DNA of 64,000 bases from contig JAUPFP010000019.1 in the NCBI GenBank assembly GCA_036925085.1, positions 192,001 through 256,000 on the forward strand, in the 5' to 3' direction. The notes beneath the pieces are model-generated. The model saw nothing but the letters and a program-made list of their open reading frames with translations. It searched no databases and was not told the origin of the DNA. The stretch is from Brachycybe producta. Taxonomy: Eukaryota > Arthropoda > Diplopoda > Playtdesmida > Andrognathidae. Each line of letters opens with the position of its first letter. The stretch's first letter is position 1. A program made the translations under genes and the position numbers. Shown here piece by piece: positions 12,196 through 24,476 of the stretch.

Positions 12196-12440
12196 AGGGC
12201 AAATGTTCCTTTTGGGCAAATGGTTTTAGGGAAAATGGTTTTAGGGCAAATGTCTCTAGGGAAAATATCTTTAGGGCAAATGTCTATTTAGGGCAAATGT
12301 CTCTTTAGGGCAAATGTCTCTTTAGGGCAAATGGTTTTAGGTCCCTTTAAGGCAAATGGTTTTAGGTCCCTTTAAGGCAAATGGTTTTAGGGCAAGTATC
12401 TTTTGGGCAATTATTGTTCCTTTAGGCAAATGGTTTTACA
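12196..12440 (+). repeat. GGGCAAATGTCTCTTTA minisatellite
   Basis: About a dozen imperfect units of 16-18 bp built on TTTAGGGCAAATG. The same repeat recurs at 27180-27245 (inverse), 27354-27385, 59283-59440 (direct) and 60473-60662 (inverse). Confidence 0.8.
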
Positions 12441-12758
12441 CCAAGAAATATTAAAAATATCGTTTCTCAGCAAATTGGACTAAAAATGCCAGATTCTGAT
12501 TAATCGAATAAACTTAATCGAATCAAAAGGTTTCCAATCAGTTGAATGGATTGATTAAAAACCTTACACGATTCTTTTTTTTAAAAAAAATTTGTTCACT
12601 CTAAATGCACAATCTGTTAAAATTTCTTCTTAACAAATCGATTCCACAAATATCAAAATGACGTCACATGGAGTAACTCAAAAAGCGACCGCTGCCGACA
12701 GACAGTCGGTGACGGACTAGATTGTAGCAAGATCACTGCAGATGTCCGAGTCTGTTAG

Positions 12759-12963
12759 ACAGGCATTTAGAAATCGGGAAGAACTTCAGTTGGCTAAGCC
12801 CTTTTTATGACGACCGGCAACTTCTAATTAGTTTGTTGTGTGGTTAGACGTTGAAAAGGGCGGAGCATGTGACGTCAGACTACATAACCAACCAAGAGAA
12901 GTCGCCAGTCGTCATAAAAAGGGCGGAGCCAACTGACGTTCTTCCCGATTTCTAAATGCCTGT
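12759..12963. mobile_element. Mutator-like palindromic MITE, copy C
   Basis: It starts ACAGGCATTTAGAAATCGGG and ends with the inverse. The flanks GTCTGTTAG (12750-12758) and GTCTGTTAC (12964-12972) agree at 8 of 9. The internal arms carry GGGCGGAGC and GACGTCAGAC like the other copies. Confidence 0.85.
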
Positions 12964-13594
12964 GTCTGTTACATGTCTCAGGCCGACAGAACACAAGCGC
13001 ACACAAACGTCAGCTTGTCAGTGGTTGTGTTGCACTTACCAACAAGCTTTGTAAACACTATAAACCACCCGACTAATTAGTAGTTTGTGTGAGCGGCCAC
13101 GGCCGTGTACAGGTTGTCCATCCCACCGCCGACGGTGCACGTGCATGATGGCAAGCATCACGTCCTGCGCACTTGCATTCTGTCGACCTCAGACATCTGA
13201 CAGACTATCGATCGTGTGCGTTGACCTTATCACAATCTAGTCCGTCACTCTATTTAAAAAAGAAAATGGAATCGATCCCAGTAATTATTACCGTGCTATG
13301 CGTGTAATTACGCCAAAACAGCAAAAGGCATATCGAAACCTCCATTGGTTTCCATGTTAAAAGTTTCGGCTTTATAGCAACGTCCAGAACAAAACATCGA
13401 AAACGAAAAGAATACGAGAGGTATTACACAAAACCAATGCCTGATTGTGAAACTATACGTACTTTTATCCTAGTTTTTTTCTCAAAAGTAATCTTCAAGA
13501 AAACAGCAAAAGAACTTCCAGTGCAGCGAATTTTCCAATATGTTAAAGTTTTGCCAGCTTACTTTTTAGGGGGGGGGGGCGGCAACTAGAAGTG

Positions 13595-13737
13595 ACAGGC
13601 AAATGTGCCCAGCACTAAAATTTCGCTTGCCCCGCCCTTTTATGACATCAGACCAAGTACCAAAACCAATTAGAAATTGAGGGTGCTTATAAAAGGGCGG
13701 GACAAACGAAATTTTAGTGCTGGGCACACTTGCCTGT
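13595..13737. mobile_element. second palindromic MITE family (143 bp)
   Basis: The ends start ACAGGCAAATGTGCCCAGCA and close with its near inverse. The arms contain GGGCGGG and a central GACATCAGACCAAGT like the larger Mutator-like MITE, so the two families look related. The flanks CTAGAAGTG and CTAGAGATG agree at 7 of 9. Relatives: 34652-34774 (inverted) and 41985-42075 (truncated). Confidence 0.7.
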
Positions 13738-14873
13738 CTAGAGATGATGTTTGGACAACTAGTCAATTGAAAAAATATACCCCAGAATCCCATGTGTGCG
13801 TGTTTATCCCTGTGTTCTGCACGTGCTGGATTTTCAACACTATTTTAAGTATTTTCAAGCTGGAAGCAAAAGCAATCGCATACAGATCTACACTATACAT
13901 GTATAACGGCAATTGCTTTTATTTAAGTTCATGCGCGTGGCAATAAAGTGACTCCCATAAACCCATGATGAAAAAAATCAACCCCCCCCCCTCTCCTCAC
14001 TCTACGTAACTTTAAAAGACTTACCTTTAATTTGATCATTTCAGCTCATTATACAGAACCTGTATCGCGAGTAATAACAAAGAACGCGTACTTTTAACAT
14101 TAATTTCACAAATAACAACCGACTTTTAAGCACAAAACCAACTAATAACCGACTGAAAGAACGATTTAAAAACCAACGACAGCGACACAGAAACAGACGT
14201 CCATCTTGTTTTCGCCAACATCACTAATTACGAAGAAAAATTAAAGAAATTCCCAAGTCCTATTAAAAAAAAACCATTCTCACCCAATCGCTCAATAATT
14301 ATTGTCTTAATTGATTTTAACATGCCAATAAAATTGTTCATAAACGTCTTATAATAAGTACACTGTGTTCAAACTTCAATCACAAATTGCTAAACCATGA
14401 CACAAAATGGCTGACAATCTTACCTGTATCACTGAATAAATAAGGAGAACAACAGAAAGGAAACTGGTGCGGCGCCTTTGAAGTTGCTGTGACAGGTAAC
14501 CGGTTACTTGATAGCCGCCACTGTGGAATGTAATACTGCATACGTGAAAGTAATATATTTCAATGTGCAGAGGCGCCGCACATGCGCAGAAAAATTTGGT
14601 CGCAAGTTAATTGCTCAGTTTCCCTTCAGTTGTTCTCCTTATTCTGTGCCTATAATGTATTTTATGGATATATTTAGTTATACATCTTGAAGACCAGTAT
14701 AATAGTCATTGATAGAAGGCGATTCATCTAGAAAAAAAAAAGCAATGTTACAATCACATGACGTAATCAAGGACAATTTATCCCCATGCTTATGTTTATT
14801 ATTCCTTTTAATTTTTTTAAAATAAAACTGTACATTTATAAAGTAGTATATAAAATGGTTAAATGTATATTAA
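13738..14873. other. gene-free stretch
   Basis: AT-rich sequence without a supported gene. The short frame at 13677-13946 overlaps the MITE and is not convincing. Confidence 0.55.
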
Positions 14874-15526
14874 GAGGCTACGTCACAAAATTACTTCGAA
14901 AAACTTCCGCAAACAACGCTAGCATCGTTTTTATCCTGAGATCATAGACCCAATGTTAAAGAAGAAACGTTACTTTTTAAAATACATATTCGCGGCAATA
15001 TGTTTATATTTTAAATTTTAAAGTTGTCCAATTTTGATGGTTCAAAGTGCAATGTGCGCCTTAAATATATGCTGATCTAATGATAGAATGACAAAAAATT
15101 GCTAAGGGCGGTTATATTTTTAAAAGCTATTTCAAAATCGCGAATTTCTAACTTTGATGTTAAACTCAATTGAGTACGCGTGCTTGTAAGTAAAAAACAT
15201 CCATTAAAATGTTCGTAAAATACGTAAAATATAATATCATAAAACCAGAGGTTTTTACAAGCATTTTAATAGGTGTTTTTTTTGCTTAGGCACGCGTACT
15301 CAATTGAATTTGACATAAGATTTAGAAATTCGCGATTTTCAAATACTTTTTAAAAATAGAACCGCACTTACCAATTTTTTGTCATTCTATCACTCGATCA
15401 ACGTACATTTAAGATGTACATCACTTTAAAAACTTAATATTGGAGAGCTTTAAATATGAAAACTAAACATATTGCCGCCAACTGTGTACAATGCTAGCGC
15501 TCGAAATAATTTTGCGATGTAGCCTC
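14874..15526. mobile_element. TTAA-target foldback element, copy 1 (653 bp)
   Basis: It starts GAGGCTACGTCACAAAATTA and ends with the inverse (...TTTTGCGATGTAGCCTC). It is flanked on both sides by TTAA (14870-14873 and 15527-15530). The arms of about 310 bp pair imperfectly almost to the centre. A TTAA duplication fits piggyBac or Kolobok elements; the GAGG start favours Kolobok but does not prove it. Relatives at 43079-43838 and 59452-60742. Confidence 0.7.
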
Positions 15527-16277
15527 TTAAGATGGGTTATAAAGAGCTACTTTTATAACTGTGATTATTTCCTCTTTCAGGAGTAAAATGAAGAGAAACT
15601 AGAGTGTTTTAGAAAATAGAAGGGTAACTCATTCCTGTGAAAGTTCAAGGGTTTTATGCGAACTAGGCTAGCAGGGATGCTGATAGTGTGCTTGGGAAAT
15701 CAATAATTCCGAGCCCGATGACAAAAAACTGCGTGTAGATAGAAATTGTTCTTTATTTTTTCTGTATTATTATAATAATATGAAAATATAAAACTTTAAA
15801 ATAGAAATTAAAATCATCAAATACTTTTTAGGTGTATTTTAGCTGTTATCAGTGATAACAGCTAAACTACATAAACAAAATGTACAGTGTAACAAGCCTA
15901 GACCTCATCCAGGTGGTACTGGTGATGTAGTGTGGCTATACCCTCACCTCCACCATTGTGTAACAAGGCTGGACCCTGTCGTCCATCATGGTCTGCTTCT
16001 GTTGATGTAGTGCAGCTATACCCCGCATTTCCACCTTTCTGTAGCGTGCCTGGCCCCTGTTGTCCAGGCGGTTGCTTGTCTCTTTGTTGGGTGGCTGGCC
16101 CTGTGCCAGCCAGTCGGGTCCGGGTTGTGTGACACTCCAGACTCTCCGAGCTCGGGCTCTGTGACCTGCTGGGTGATCCAGGTCGACTTGATAACCTGGA
16201 TGTGCGGCCCTTGGTTGTGCCTCTGCCTCAGGTAGGAGTAGGACTCCCTGGCATGTCGATCTGTCTTGGGTTCCGTG
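15527..16277. other. gene-free stretch; GC-richer part next to an LTR
   Basis: The segment 15890-16277 is GC-richer than its surroundings. It borders the LTR-like segment on its internal side and may be a scrap of that retroelement. A minus-strand frame at 16016-16300 has no recognisable domain. Confidence 0.35.
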
Positions 16278-16940
16278 TGTACAGGACTCAAAGTTACCAC
16301 GTATTAAAGATAAAGTGATGACTTCACAAATAAGAAAAACGACTTCTTATTTGCGATACTAACTGAATTTATTTTATAGCTGTTGTAGCATATTACAAGT
16401 GAATATAAAATAATACATAAGCAAATGATTACTACATAAGCAACTGATTACTTTAGAAAAGATTCTAAGACCAAAACGATTTGTACGTAGAATATTCTGC
16501 TCTCGAACGAGAGGGAAACATTCTGCTCCCGCAACTTTTTGCCTACTGTCCTCCTGAGGGTACCTCGTGTTCTTGTTTTATTACTCTGGCCATTGAGAGG
16601 GGCCACCCATGACCAGTGGCTGCCTACAGGTCGTTCTGACCAATGGCGATCTCTGGTCCCAAAATATTTCCTTTTTTGGAATTTATTTCTCCGAAATATG
16701 CAAATGATTTTGTAGAAATTATTCGGGTCTATCCAGTGTCACTGGACATGAGGAAAAGTAATTTCCTCTCTGAAATTGTTTCCATATGAGCCAATGAAAA
16801 GAAAACCCTTTTCGTAATTTGGACACTTGTCTTTATGGGCCACCTTTCCGTCCAAAAAAAGGGGTGGTCAGACTTCAAAATACCAAGTAGCGACATCCCC
16901 CGCACATGTATGCACTGACACATGTGCAGGGGGTGTCACA
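16278..16940 (-). mobile_element. LTR-like segment (fossil)
   Basis: The minus strand runs from TGTGACACCC (16940) to CTGTACA (16278), with AATAAA-type signals near 16340-16370. The TGTNACACCC start resembles the solo LTRs at 6608, 47640 and 57782, though the body differs. No target duplication was recognised. Confidence 0.4.
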
Positions 16941-18210
16941 GCAGTCACTTTGGGTTTGGGGACCGGGCCTATAAACACTAATATTACTATGTATTCCGAT
17001 TACTGACAAAGAGATTAAAAAAGTCATGCAACAAAATCACCCCCTCTTTCGTTAGCACTGTAGGCGAGAATTAAAATTTGTGCTCAGTTGTATCCTATTT
17101 ACACCTATTCATCTGTATAGATCTAGTGCGACGAAAAGTGTTTAAAAACTAGAAGGGTAGCTCAAGCACCTGATTTTATGTTGACATCCTTCAAAATAAG
17201 CTTTTTATGAAAGTTTGAAAATTGCCCAGCTTTAAGCAAACCATATTTTTTTTTAATTTTCTCTCTCAAAAAAAATACAGGAATTGTGTTAGCCTTCTAG
17301 ATTTTAATACACCTTTTGGTTTCTTAATATGGCTCATGAAAGACAGAATAACACTACCCGAATTCGAAAATCAGCTGTTCATAAACCATCTTAACACGAA
17401 AAATTATTTCAGTTCCTTCCATTTTGTGTTAAAACGGTTTTTCAATGTAACTTTATTTCTTAGAAAACAAAAACTTTTCCATAATAGTCGGAATTACTTT
17501 AGAAACCAAACCCTCAACACAAGAAAACAAGCAAAAATGGTACCACTGGTCAACCAGTTGATTGCAATATTGAAACATTGTTATTGGAAGTCAAGAAAAG
17601 TTCCTTTATTTGTAGACAATTGGTAATAAATTTGCTCTCAAGAATCAATTTCCGATAGAGACATTTGTTTCATTTCTTTCCTGAAGATGAAAAACAAAGA
17701 AAAACCAAAAAGAAAAGTCTTATAGGCTTACATAAAACTAGAAGACGCCAAATAAACCGCAGCAAAATTGCTAAATCAGAATGAGAAATCACTAAACACA
17801 ATTGCCTCAAAGTCAAATTTCAATCAGTTGTTCCACAAATAAAATTATTACACAGAAACAAGAATCATATAATGATGATTGGAGAAAACCAATAATGACT
17901 AAAATAAGCTACATAATTATGTTCGTAATGCCATGCTTTATAAGCAGTAATTGCTAAATAGATTTTATGGATTAGTTTTCTTTATGGTTAGTTACATCAA
18001 TAGCACGGCACGTGAACACACTCAAATACTGTGTTCAGACTGGGTACAGGGATGTAGCTAGGGACACGCAACCCCACGACTGCGAGGGGAGGTGGGGAGG
18101 AGCAGGAGATTTGGATAGCGCATTTCGGGGCACAAAGGAGCAAGGGTGCTCCCCTCACCCGCAGTTGCGGGGGCTGTGGGTCCCCAGCCACGTCCATGCT
18201 CAACACAGGC
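16941..18210. other. gene-free stretch
   Basis: AT-rich. A 134-codon frame at 17222-17626 begins at TTG, is rich in Phe, Asn and Lys as expected of AT-rich noise, and has no domain. The segment 18050-18200 is a GC-rich repeat remnant. Confidence 0.5.
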
Positions 18211-18582
18211 CGTTGGCGACAGCTTTGGTCAATTTGGATGTTGCCATATAAAACCCGCTCTTCAGAATCAATAGTACTTTAAACAGAATATACTAAACCT
18301 GCTTTTCACTTGAAGTGTTGCCAGATGTACATTTCAATTTAATATTTCATTATTATTTTCACATTTACCCCCTGCAACAAGCCTAATTTAATTATTAAGA
18401 CACCACCTAATTACTGCTTATTATTAATTAATTAATTAATATTATTTTATTAACCCTGGTATATTCACAGCTCTTTTTTTACTAAATGGGAAAATACTGT
18501 TCATAGCTATTTTTATTGGGGAAAAATAACTGCGTTCCTATTAGTCAAATTCAAATTGACCAAAGCTATCGCCAACAACCGC
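18211..18582. mobile_element. partial copy of the 4220 foldback family
   Basis: CGTTGGCGACAGCTTTGGTC at the left is the inverse of GACCAAAGCTATCGCCAACA at the right. Both also occur in the arms of 4220-4986. The outer ends are missing. Confidence 0.6.
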
Positions 18583-18870
18583 CATATTCACTACTACGCA
18601 AAGATACATTGAATGCAATGCGTTTTTGTTTAAAGTCACAATCAAATGCTTTAGTCGACCACCAGGGACGTACTGGCCCGGGTAGAAAAGTGGCAAATGC
18701 CACCTGCGCCGGTCCTTATAGGCGCCGGTGCATCAAACACTTAGGCTACTTTTATACAATGTCGAGTGTTGTACATAATATGTGTTTAGATACGTATTTC
18801 AAAAATTATAACACCTAATTTTTTGTAATTTAAGCTAATTGTTAACAGCACATTAAAATATACAATTCTA

Positions 18871-19695
18871 CAGTGGAGTAGCCAGGATTTTTCCATGGGG
18901 GGGTCCAAAATTATTTTTTTCAGAATAAAGCTAATCACAGACTACAGCATGCTGCACCGCACCTGACAGGCTAAAGAACTTTCCATTGTATGTATCACAT
19001 TTAGCCCTTAAATCTTTTGGTGAAAGGGGGGGGGTAATAAGGTTCATATATGCATCATATTAAATTAAATTGTGCAATGTGCACTATAAGGTGGCATGCT
19101 GCGACATGCAAAACTGGCTTGTAGAACTTCCATAAGTTCCATACCAGAAGTCACGAGGAAAACCGAGAAGAACTTTTTCTTTCTATGCGGCGATGGAAGG
19201 AACAAGGAGAATAACGCGCTCACATGACATTCAGACACCACTCAGGTGTCTTCATTTGCCAGCATACTTTGTTGTAAACAACAACACATGTTCAATTGTA
19301 TGGTGAAGCATGACCATTTAAGTTGTCTTCAATAAGTGGCAGCATTGTGGTGGTGCATATACAGTATATGGGCTGTTTCTCAGATAGAATGTTCCACGTG
19401 GTGGTTTGGGGCGGCATGTTGTAGTTGGGAACTAGCTGAAAAATTGCTTAGTTGAACATCTATTATGGTGGTGGGATAAAATGAGTTCTGAAGGTACATG
19501 TTAAGGGAAATAAAGAAAGAGAAAGAGAGAGAGAAAGAGAAAAAGAGACAAAGAGAGTGAGAGAAACAGAGAAAGAAAGAAAAAAAAAAACAGAACAAGA
19601 AAAAACTATCAAATATAAACACAGCTCTTTTTGGCATGTATACAGAATCTCAGATGGGGGTCCGGACCCCTGGACCTCCCTTGGCTACGTCACTG
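18871..19695. mobile_element. hAT non-autonomous element, copy 1 (perfect 8-bp duplication)
   Basis: The ends CAGTGGAGTAGCCAGGATTT and (reverse complement) CAGTGACGTAGCCAAGG are flanked by identical 8 bp CAATTCTA (18863-18870, 19696-19703), the hAT signature. The interior has a (GA)-rich stretch at 19507-19580 and no transposase. A second copy is at 50411-51143 in the same orientation. Confidence 0.85.
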
Positions 19696-19703
19696 CAATT
19701 CTA

Positions 19704-20772
19704 ACTATACTGTATTAAGTATTGAAAATTAAAAAAGTTATACAATAAACAAGCCAACAAGAGCCTAACAAAATTGTGAAGGCATCGGGATGTTCTTGAA
19801 ACTGACAGGCACCCAACACCTCTCAAAACTGGAAGCTACTGGGAGCCTCTTAAAGCTAAGAAGCCGCCTTAAGCATATAGAAATCGTGAAGCCCTCGAAA
19901 ACTTTTCAAAATTGACTGGACCTTGAGTCTCTTTCGTAACTGTGAAAAATAAATTTACATTTACCAAAATTTAAAAACTACTTCGAATTCATACTTGTTT
20001 ACATGTATGGTGCTACAATGAAAAAAACATTGCAATTTTTTTTGGCTCGCTTCGCTCACCACTAGAATAAATATAAATATTGGAAAGGCGACGAAGCATG
20101 GATGCCGGATATTGCCGACCTAGAATTTTGTAGCCAGTTTTTATTCATAAAAAATAATGATTAAGCAGAAATAACCTGAAAAAAATGTTTTTTATGCATT
20201 TTGGAAACAAAAAAACGGACAAAATAAATTCCCAAAGCAATTACACCCTGTGTCTCTCACAATCTAAGAACAGGTGGTACTTTAGTTTTCAATAGCATTC
20301 ATTCTAACGTACCCAAAACATTACGAAGATGTTCGAAGATGTTGACTAATGGCATCTTTAAAACAAAATTAACTAGAAAAAGAAAACAAAAATTGCAATA
20401 AAAAACTTTTTTTCCACCCAAACTTTTTGAAAACATTATATTAGGCCTTGTAATAATGTGAATATATAATTTAATGTTCACCATTAATATTCTGCCTTGT
20501 GTGCATCAAGTGACACCACAGTTGTTTACAAATGAGCAGTTATTAAAAAGAAAAGTTATTACATGACAACATATAAACTAACTCCTGCATCCAGAACAAA
20601 TTCCTTCAGTTAGGCCTAGGTCCTACTGTCCTACATGAGTGAAACGAGCAGAAAATAGAATAAAAAATTTACAAGGGGAAAAACGATCCTGGTACATTTC
20701 TGCTTTTATTTAAATTATAAGTAAGCTTGCCGCACACTTTACTGGATCAGAACGGAACGGTCGCAACCAGAA

Positions 20773-20813
<41 letters not shown>

Positions 20814-22080
20814 GGTGTCCCAAAAAAAACTAAAGTTTGAAAATTAGAATGCATACCTTCTAGAAAGTTTCTAGCTTGTAAAATAATACCTGTAAAATTT
20901 CAACTCATTTCAACTATATTTAGAGGTCCCCCAAGGGCTCCCAAATTCTCCTATAGGGCTATTAGCCTATTACCATAGTTTCTATATTCTATTTGAAGAA
21001 ATTAAGTTTAAAACAGAAATATTGACAAAAAGTGATTTATTATTTAATTTTACAACATATTAGTTATGTCAACTGTATAATATATTATATATTATTCAAT
21101 AGCTAAGGTCCAATGCCCATTTTCTATTGTCCATACATGGTAAATTTGTAATATAGTGTTCGACATAATTACAACAAGCATCATTTACATGAGAGCAAGT
21201 TAGTCACAGTTGCATTTAGGGAAGTTCTTTCATTGTTTCTCATTTATTTTTTGTTGATGCTTTGAACATCTGAATCAGCACAAACTCCTCATTCAGTGCT
21301 GTCGTTTATGCTGGGTAAGTTGTTGACATAGTTTGCTGCCCCATTGAACAAGTCTTTTTCGGTCCAGGTTTTATCAGGCAAATCAAGAAAACTATCGTCT
21401 ATATATATGAAATGCACTGTATATATATATAATAATTATGTGCAGACAAACTTATTTTCATTGAAAAAAATCACAAGGATTTTTTTTAAATGCATAAATT
21501 TCTTGTTTATTTTATTTTTAAAAAAGGAGGTAATCAGTTTTGATTTATGTCACTCTCCTATGCATGAATTTTGGCTGTTTTCAAAATATGAGCTCACTTT
21601 AGAAGTAATTACATCACTTTAGAGTGAAATAAATCATTATTTTGACAGATTCTCAAAGAAGGGGAGGATTAAGTGTTAGTAGAAGTTTATTGATAAGTTG
21701 ATATCATAAAAGCTCAAAGTGGCTTATTTGAGAAACAATATTAAATCTTAAAAGAGGGCTAGAATATTTTCAATATACGCAATTTACAATGAAGAAATGT
21801 TTTTTTTATTAGAATTTCCATATAATGAATGTAAAATGTCAAGCAAATTTCATGAAGATAATGGCGCAATAACTTGGGTCCAGCAAAACGATTTTAAGTT
21901 CAAGATTCATTTGAAACTAGAACAGTATGCGAATTTAAAAAAACACAAAAGAAAAAACAAATTCCACAATAATTTCTTGTAAAATAAACTTTTCATAGCA
22001 GTTCGGAAATAACCAATAATGAAATAATCAAAATCCATCGAGAAAAAAAACTAGCATATTTTTGAAAATATTGAATATTA
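19704..22080. other. gene-free stretch with dispersed repeats and (TA)n
   Basis: The segment 20391-20720 is nearly repeated at 42205-42520; 21471-21845 at 48429-48790; 22005-22080 (flank of the pogo-like MITE) at 54960-55023. A (TA)n tract is at 20776-20811. No gene seen. Confidence 0.55.
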
Positions 22081-22355
22081 CAGTACAGTAGAACGTCGAT
22101 TATCGGAACCAATTTTTTGTTACTTATTCTTATGGAAATCCTACTTATGGAAATAAAAAAAAGTTTGAGAGCCTAGATATACGTACATCTAGTTGTTTTG
22201 AGCAGCCCACAACGAGACAAATGAATGTTACTAAGTCATTGTTACTACACTTGCAAGAAATCGCCTCACAATCGCTCAATTAAAATACAGTAAAGTGCAA
22301 AATGAAATAAAAAGTATTGTTCTTTACGTGCTCGATTTGGGGCTACTGAATAAGC

Positions 22356-23392
22356 GCCAAATGGAACAAACGCCAAACTGAATAAAATCCAAAAATTTGG
22401 CGGTTATTCAGTTTGGCGTTTGTTCCATTTGGCGTTTATTAAGTATGGCGCTTGTTCCAATTGGCGCTTATTCAGTTTGGCGGTTATTCAGGTTTTTTTG
22501 TAGATTCTGATGGTCAAATTATTGTGAGCTTTTATAGACGTCAGACTGCAGATTTACAAACAGAACATGCTAACCTAACCTAACCTAACCCTACCCTACC
22601 CTAACCTAACCTAACCCTAACCTAACCCTAAATTTGGCGGTTATTCAGTTTGGCGTTTGTTCCATTTGGCAGTTATTCAGTTTGGCGTTAGTTCAGATTG
22701 GCGTTAGTTCAGATTGGCGTTTGTTCAATTTGGCGCTTGATCAGCACCCCCCTCGATTTATATAAATTTTGAAAAGGTCCTTCTATTTTTAAACAAGGTT
22801 CAAAATCTTTCGTTTTTTTAACTTTATGTTAAATCCCATTGGACCAAAAACCGTCCCACAAACGGTGGCGCTGATCAAGCACCAAATTGAACAAGCGCCA
22901 AATAGAACAAACGCCAATCTGAAATAATCCCAAACTGATTAAACGCCAAATGGAACAAATGCCAAACTGAATAAGCACCAAATGGAACAAACGCCATACT
23001 TAATAAACGCCAAATGGAACAAACGCCAAACTGAACAAGTGCCAAACTGAATAACCGCGAAAATGTGATAAACACATTGTTAGGTTAGGTTAGGTTAGGT
23101 TAGCATGTTCTGTTTGTAAATCTTCACAGTCTGACGTCTATAAAAGTTCACAATATTTGGACCATCAGAATTTACAAAAAACCTGAATAACCGCCAAACT
23201 GAATAAGCGCCAGTTGGAACAAATGCCATACTTAATAAACGCCAAATGGAACAAATGCCAAACTGAATAAGCGCCAAATGGAACAAACGCCAAACTGAAT
23301 GACCGCTAAATTTTTGGCTTTTATTCAGTTTGGCGTTTCTTCCATTTGGCGCTTATTCAGTTTGGCATTTGTTCAATTTGGCGCTTATTCAG
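22356..23392. repeat. large minisatellite palindrome with TTAGG-type core
   Basis: The left arm has direct repeats of TTTGGCGNTTATTCAG and TTTGGCGTTTGTTCCA; the right arm has them inverted. A unique stem of about 75 bp (22496-22570, inverse 23099-23175) follows, and at its inner ends sit CCTAA repeats (22571-22632) and TTAGG repeats (23082-23101). Apparent frames here with repeated WRL or FGA residues are products of the repeat. Confidence 0.8.
22569..22632 (-). repeat. interstitial telomere-like (CCTAA)n
   Basis: Runs of CCTAA with some CCCTAA, i.e. TTAGG on the minus strand, the canonical arthropod telomere repeat. The inverted partner is TTAGG x4 at 23082-23101. Confidence 0.8.
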
Positions 23393-23393
23393 T

Positions 23394-23960
23394 TGCCCCC
23401 ACAAACGTTTGTAAAACTCTCGTTAAAAACGATTTAGAACAATAACAAAAATGAGCACATACTTTTATGTATTGGCTTCACGATGTTTCCATTATATAAA
23501 TTTTGAAAAGGTCCTTCTATTTTTTTTAATAACGTTGAAAATCGTACGTTTCTTAACTCCATGTTAAGTCCCATAGGACTAAAACACCGTCACACAAAAG
23601 TTAGAAGAACTCTCATTAAAAATTATTTAGAGCAATCAGAAAAATGAGCACGTACTTACATGTGTTTATTGCCTTCAGGATTATTCCTGTTTCTAAATTT
23701 TAAAAGGGCTGTCTATTCTTAAATAACCTCGAAAATCTTACGTTTTTTTAACTCCACGTTAATTCCCATTGGACCAAAAAAACCATTGAAGAACTCCCAT
23801 TAACAACAACTTAGAACAATCACATAAAAATTAGCACGTGTATTAATCTATTGGCTTCACGATGTTTCCTTTTTATAAGATTAGCACGTGAAATAATTTT
23901 TCTATTAATTCTTATGTGACTTCGAACTGGGAGAAAAAACATTAAAAAACCGTTTTTCCA
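23394..23960 (+). repeat. tandem repeat of about 190 bp, roughly three units
   Basis: Each unit contains AAATTTTGAAAAGG...CTTCTATTTTT, a TTAACTCCATGTTAA-type segment, a CCCATTGGAC-type segment and AAAATGAGCACGTACTT. A partial unit at 22755-22866 lies inside the palindrome. Confidence 0.65.
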
Positions 23961-23984
23961 TCAACAACGATCGCAGCTCCCAGT

Positions 23985-24362
23985 CAAAAAAGTTATACTG
24001 GGCCAGTATGATTTTTCCTACTGGTTTGATAATGGAACCATTATAAAACCACTATGACAATTCATACTGGACCAGTACATTTTTTCTACTGGATTGATAC
24101 TGAGACCATTATAAAACCACCATGAGAATTCATACTGGACCAGTAAATTTTTCCTACTGGTTTTGATAATGGAACCACTATAAAACCAACATGACAATTC
24201 ATACTGGACCAGTAAAAATTCATACTGGTTTACATGGTGTTTTGGGGCATTTCATACTGGTTTCTACAAGGATTCATACTGGTTCCTACTGGTTTCTACA
24301 AGGATTCATACTGGTAAGAACACTGGTTTCTACTGGTGTGAGTACGGGTTTCTACTGGTTGC
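23985..24362. repeat. TACTGG minisatellite
   Basis: Irregular repeats around ATACTGGACCAGTA and TTTCTACTGG. Further blocks lie at 24815-25020 and 25735-25975, the last mostly in inverse orientation (ACCAGTA). Confidence 0.7.
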
Positions 24363-24476
24363 GAAACTTGATTAGTCATTAATTTTAAGAGTATTAATTA
24401 AAAACAAAAAAATAAAAATGAAAATCTTAATTGTCCAAGCTGCGCTTATACATACCAAACGCTAATTAGTACTTAC

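Noticed and set aside
12196-12440. Regularly spaced short repeats resembling a CRISPR array
   Set aside because: Units are imperfect and directly adjacent with no unique spacers, in a eukaryotic context; it is a minisatellite.
15932-16300. GC-rich frames on both strands next to the LTR-like segment
   Set aside because: No gag, protease or polymerase motif could be recognised, so no gene was called.
17222-17626. 134-codon open frame on the plus strand
   Set aside because: It begins at TTG, has AT-driven composition, no domain and no splice or promoter context.
22875-23286. Frames rich in Trp-Arg-Leu and Phe-Gly
   Set aside because: They are products of the GGCGTTTGTTCCATTTGG minisatellite, not genes.
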